DNA of 8,689 bases from JBDHZU01 sp039812085. Lineage in GTDB: Bacteria; Actinomycetota; Actinomycetes; S36-B12; UBA10799. Within the stretch, counting starts at the first letter, position 1, and every line of letters starts with the position of its first letter. The notes below the pieces were generated by a model. It saw nothing but the letters and a program-made list of their open reading frames with translations, was not told the DNA's origin and searched no databases. A program made the translations under genes and the position numbers. This document shows positions 7,429-8,689 of this stretch, one piece after another. Location of the stretch: NCBI GenBank assembly GCA_039812085.1, contig JBDHZU010000083.1, positions 1 to 8,689 on the forward strand, read 5' to 3'.

Positions 7429-8689
7429 TTACGCGGGAAGTGATGCGACTCCCGGCTCCAAGAATCGCTTGCCGTTGACTCGCTCGGAGACACCAGCACG
7501 ATCCAAGTACGGGGTGATTCCACCCAGGTGGAACGGCCAACCGGCACCCATGATCATGCAGAGGTCAATGTCCTGAGCTTCGGCCACGACGCCTTCGTCC
7601 AGCATGAGCTTGATTTCCTCGGCGAGAGCATTCAGTGCACGGTCGCGGACCTGCTCTTCCGTCAGCGGGCTATCGCCTTGCTGGAACAGTTCTGCCACCT
7701 CAGGATCGACGTGCTTACCGCCGTCCCATGCCCAGATTGCGGTCTTGCGGGCTTCCACGATGCGACCGAGGTTCTCCGATACGTAGAAGCGATCGGGGAA
7801 CGCCTCATGCAGGGTCTCGGAGACGTGGTACGCAACTGCTGGTCCGACCAAGGACATCAGCACAAATGGGGACATTGGCAGACCCAACGGCTCCAACGCG
7901 TTGTCCGCGGTCTCGAAGTCGGTGCCTTCGTCCACGGAACGAGTGACCTCGTTCAGGAAACGGGTCAGCAGGCGGTTGACGACGAATGCCGGAGCATCCG
8001 AGGTCAGCACGCAGGACTTCTTCAGCTTCTTGCCCACCACGAATGCGGTGGAGAGAGAGGCATCATCGGTCTTTTCAGCACGAACTACCTCAACGAGCGG
8101 CATGACAGCCACCGGGTTGAAGAAGTGGAAACCCACCACTCGCTCGGGATGCTGCAGGTTGGATGCCATCTCCGTGACCGAAAGCGACGAAGTATTCGTA
8201 GCCAGAATGCAGTCCTCGCGGACGACAGCTTCCAGTTCCGCGAACACTTGCTGCTTGACCTTGAGATCTTCGAAGACGGCCTCAATGACCCAGTCAGCAT
8301 CCGCGAACTCGCCCTTATCGACCGAGCCGCTAATCAGACCCTTCAGGCGGTTGGCCTTGTCACCGTTGATACGACCGCCGGCGAGCTGCTTGTCGATCTC
8401 GCCATGTGCGTAGGCGACGCCCTTGTCCACGCGCTCTTGGTCAAGGTCGGTCATCACAACCGGAACCTGCAGGCTGCGGGCGAACAGCAGGGCCATCTGG
8501 CTCGCCATCAGGCCGGCACCAACGACACCTACCTTGGTGACCTTGCGCGCGAGTGCTTTGTCTGGAACACCGACTGGGCGCTTGGCGCGCTTCTGCACGA
8601 GATCAAACGAGTACAGGCCAGAGCGCAGTTCCTCGCTCATCACCAGGTCAGCAAGCGCCTCATCTTCGGCGGCGAAGCATTCTTCCTTG
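7429..8689 (-). CDS. fadB: FadB-type 3-hydroxyacyl-CoA dehydrogenase / enoyl-CoA hydratase, C-terminal part
   Basis: This is the dehydrogenase half of a fatty-acid beta-oxidation multienzyme protein, which oxidises L-3-hydroxyacyl-CoA to 3-ketoacyl-CoA with NAD+. The frame is open to the right edge, giving 419 visible residues. The first 15 (KEECFAAEDEALADL) plus the following SEELRSGLYSFDLVQKRAKR look like the linker after a crotonase (hydratase) domain, so the GTG at 8643 is internal. Counting from codon 8643, the Rossmann motif is VGVVGAGLMASQMA (39-52), with acidic D66 ending the second strand. NTSSLSVTEMA (150-160), GFHFFNP (H173, expected catalytic base), LVEVV (E185, its partner) and N223 follow, then the C-terminal HCDH domains. 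The ~416-residue equivalent region of E. coli FadB matches this length, so the C-terminus is complete. The stop is TAA, and the large hairpin begins 12 bases beyond it. An adjoining thiolase gene off-window is likely but unseen. Confidence 0.93.
   Translation of the reverse strand, partial: KEECFAAEDEALADLVMSEELRSGLYSFDLVQKRAKRPVGVPDKALARKVTKVGVVGAGLMASQMALLFARSLQVPVVMTDLDQERVDKGVAYAHGEIDKQLAGGRINGDKANRLKGLISGSVDKGEFADADWVIEAVFEDLKVKQQVFAELEAVVREDCILATNTSSLSVTEMASNLQHPERVVGFHFFNPVAVMPLVEVVRAEKTDDASLSTAFVVGKKLKKSCVLTSDAPAFVVNRLLTRFLNEVTRSVDEGTDFETADNALEPLGLPMSPFVLMSLVGPAVAYHVSETLHEAFPDRFYVSENLGRIVEARKTAIWAWDGGKHVDPEVAELFQQGDSPLTEEQVRDRALNALAEEIKLMLDEGVVAEAQDIDLCMIMGAGWPFHLGGITPYLDRAGVSERVNGKRFLEPGVASLPA

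Noticed and set aside
7216..7443. 75-codon open frame on the plus strand after the GGDEF-EAL gene
   Set aside because: It begins inside one hairpin, reads through the 14-bp hairpin and ends within the opposing fadB gene. It has no ribosome binding site and its sequence resembles no protein.
8641..8643. GTG 8643 as the start of a stand-alone 3-hydroxyacyl-CoA dehydrogenase
   Set aside because: The frame stays open to the right edge and the extra residues look like the linker between the hydratase and dehydrogenase domains of FadB-type proteins.

Overview
The window looks like ordinary chromosomal sequence from a moderately GC-rich actinobacterium (Actinomycetota). My hand count on two 60-base lines gives about 57-62% GC. 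Supporting signs are the sequence style of the aconitase, Dxs and FadB proteins, GTG start use, and an aconitase/dxs/FadB-type gene set that I recall from actinobacterial genomes. A finer placement is not supported. I see no transposase, integrase, tRNA, rRNA, CRISPR array or phage gene, so this reads as a core region with one signalling gene in it.

Layout: bases 1-1909 (+) hold the last two thirds of an aconitase gene, cut by the left edge. After a 76-base gap, dxs (1-deoxy-D-xylulose-5-phosphate synthase, first enzyme of the MEP isoprenoid pathway) runs 1986-3941 (+). A 139-base gap with a weak hairpin and a possible -10 box leads to a large (+) gene, best started at GTG 4081 and ending at 7182. 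It encodes a membrane-anchored cyclic-di-GMP enzyme with the order MASE1-like membrane sensor, PAS, PAS, GGDEF, EAL. Both catalytic domains and the inhibitory I-site look intact. A 246-base gap holds two hairpins: a probable terminator right after the GGDEF-EAL gene, and a long symmetric hairpin that probably stops transcription from both sides. From the right, converging on it, comes the C-terminal half of a FadB-type multifunctional fatty-acid oxidation protein (- strand, 7429-8689, cut by the right edge).

Functionally, three of the four genes are central metabolism: TCA cycle, isoprenoid precursor supply and beta-oxidation. The fourth is a c-di-GMP signalling protein that probably has its own promoter. 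Nothing in the sequence ties its signal to its neighbours.

I did not find a clearly new biological system. The points most worth a second look are the apparently dual-active, I-site-bearing GGDEF-EAL protein with its MASE1 sensor, an imperfect ~39-base direct repeat that brackets that gene, the 14-bp symmetric hairpin at the convergent junction, and start-codon choices that differ from the longest reading frame.
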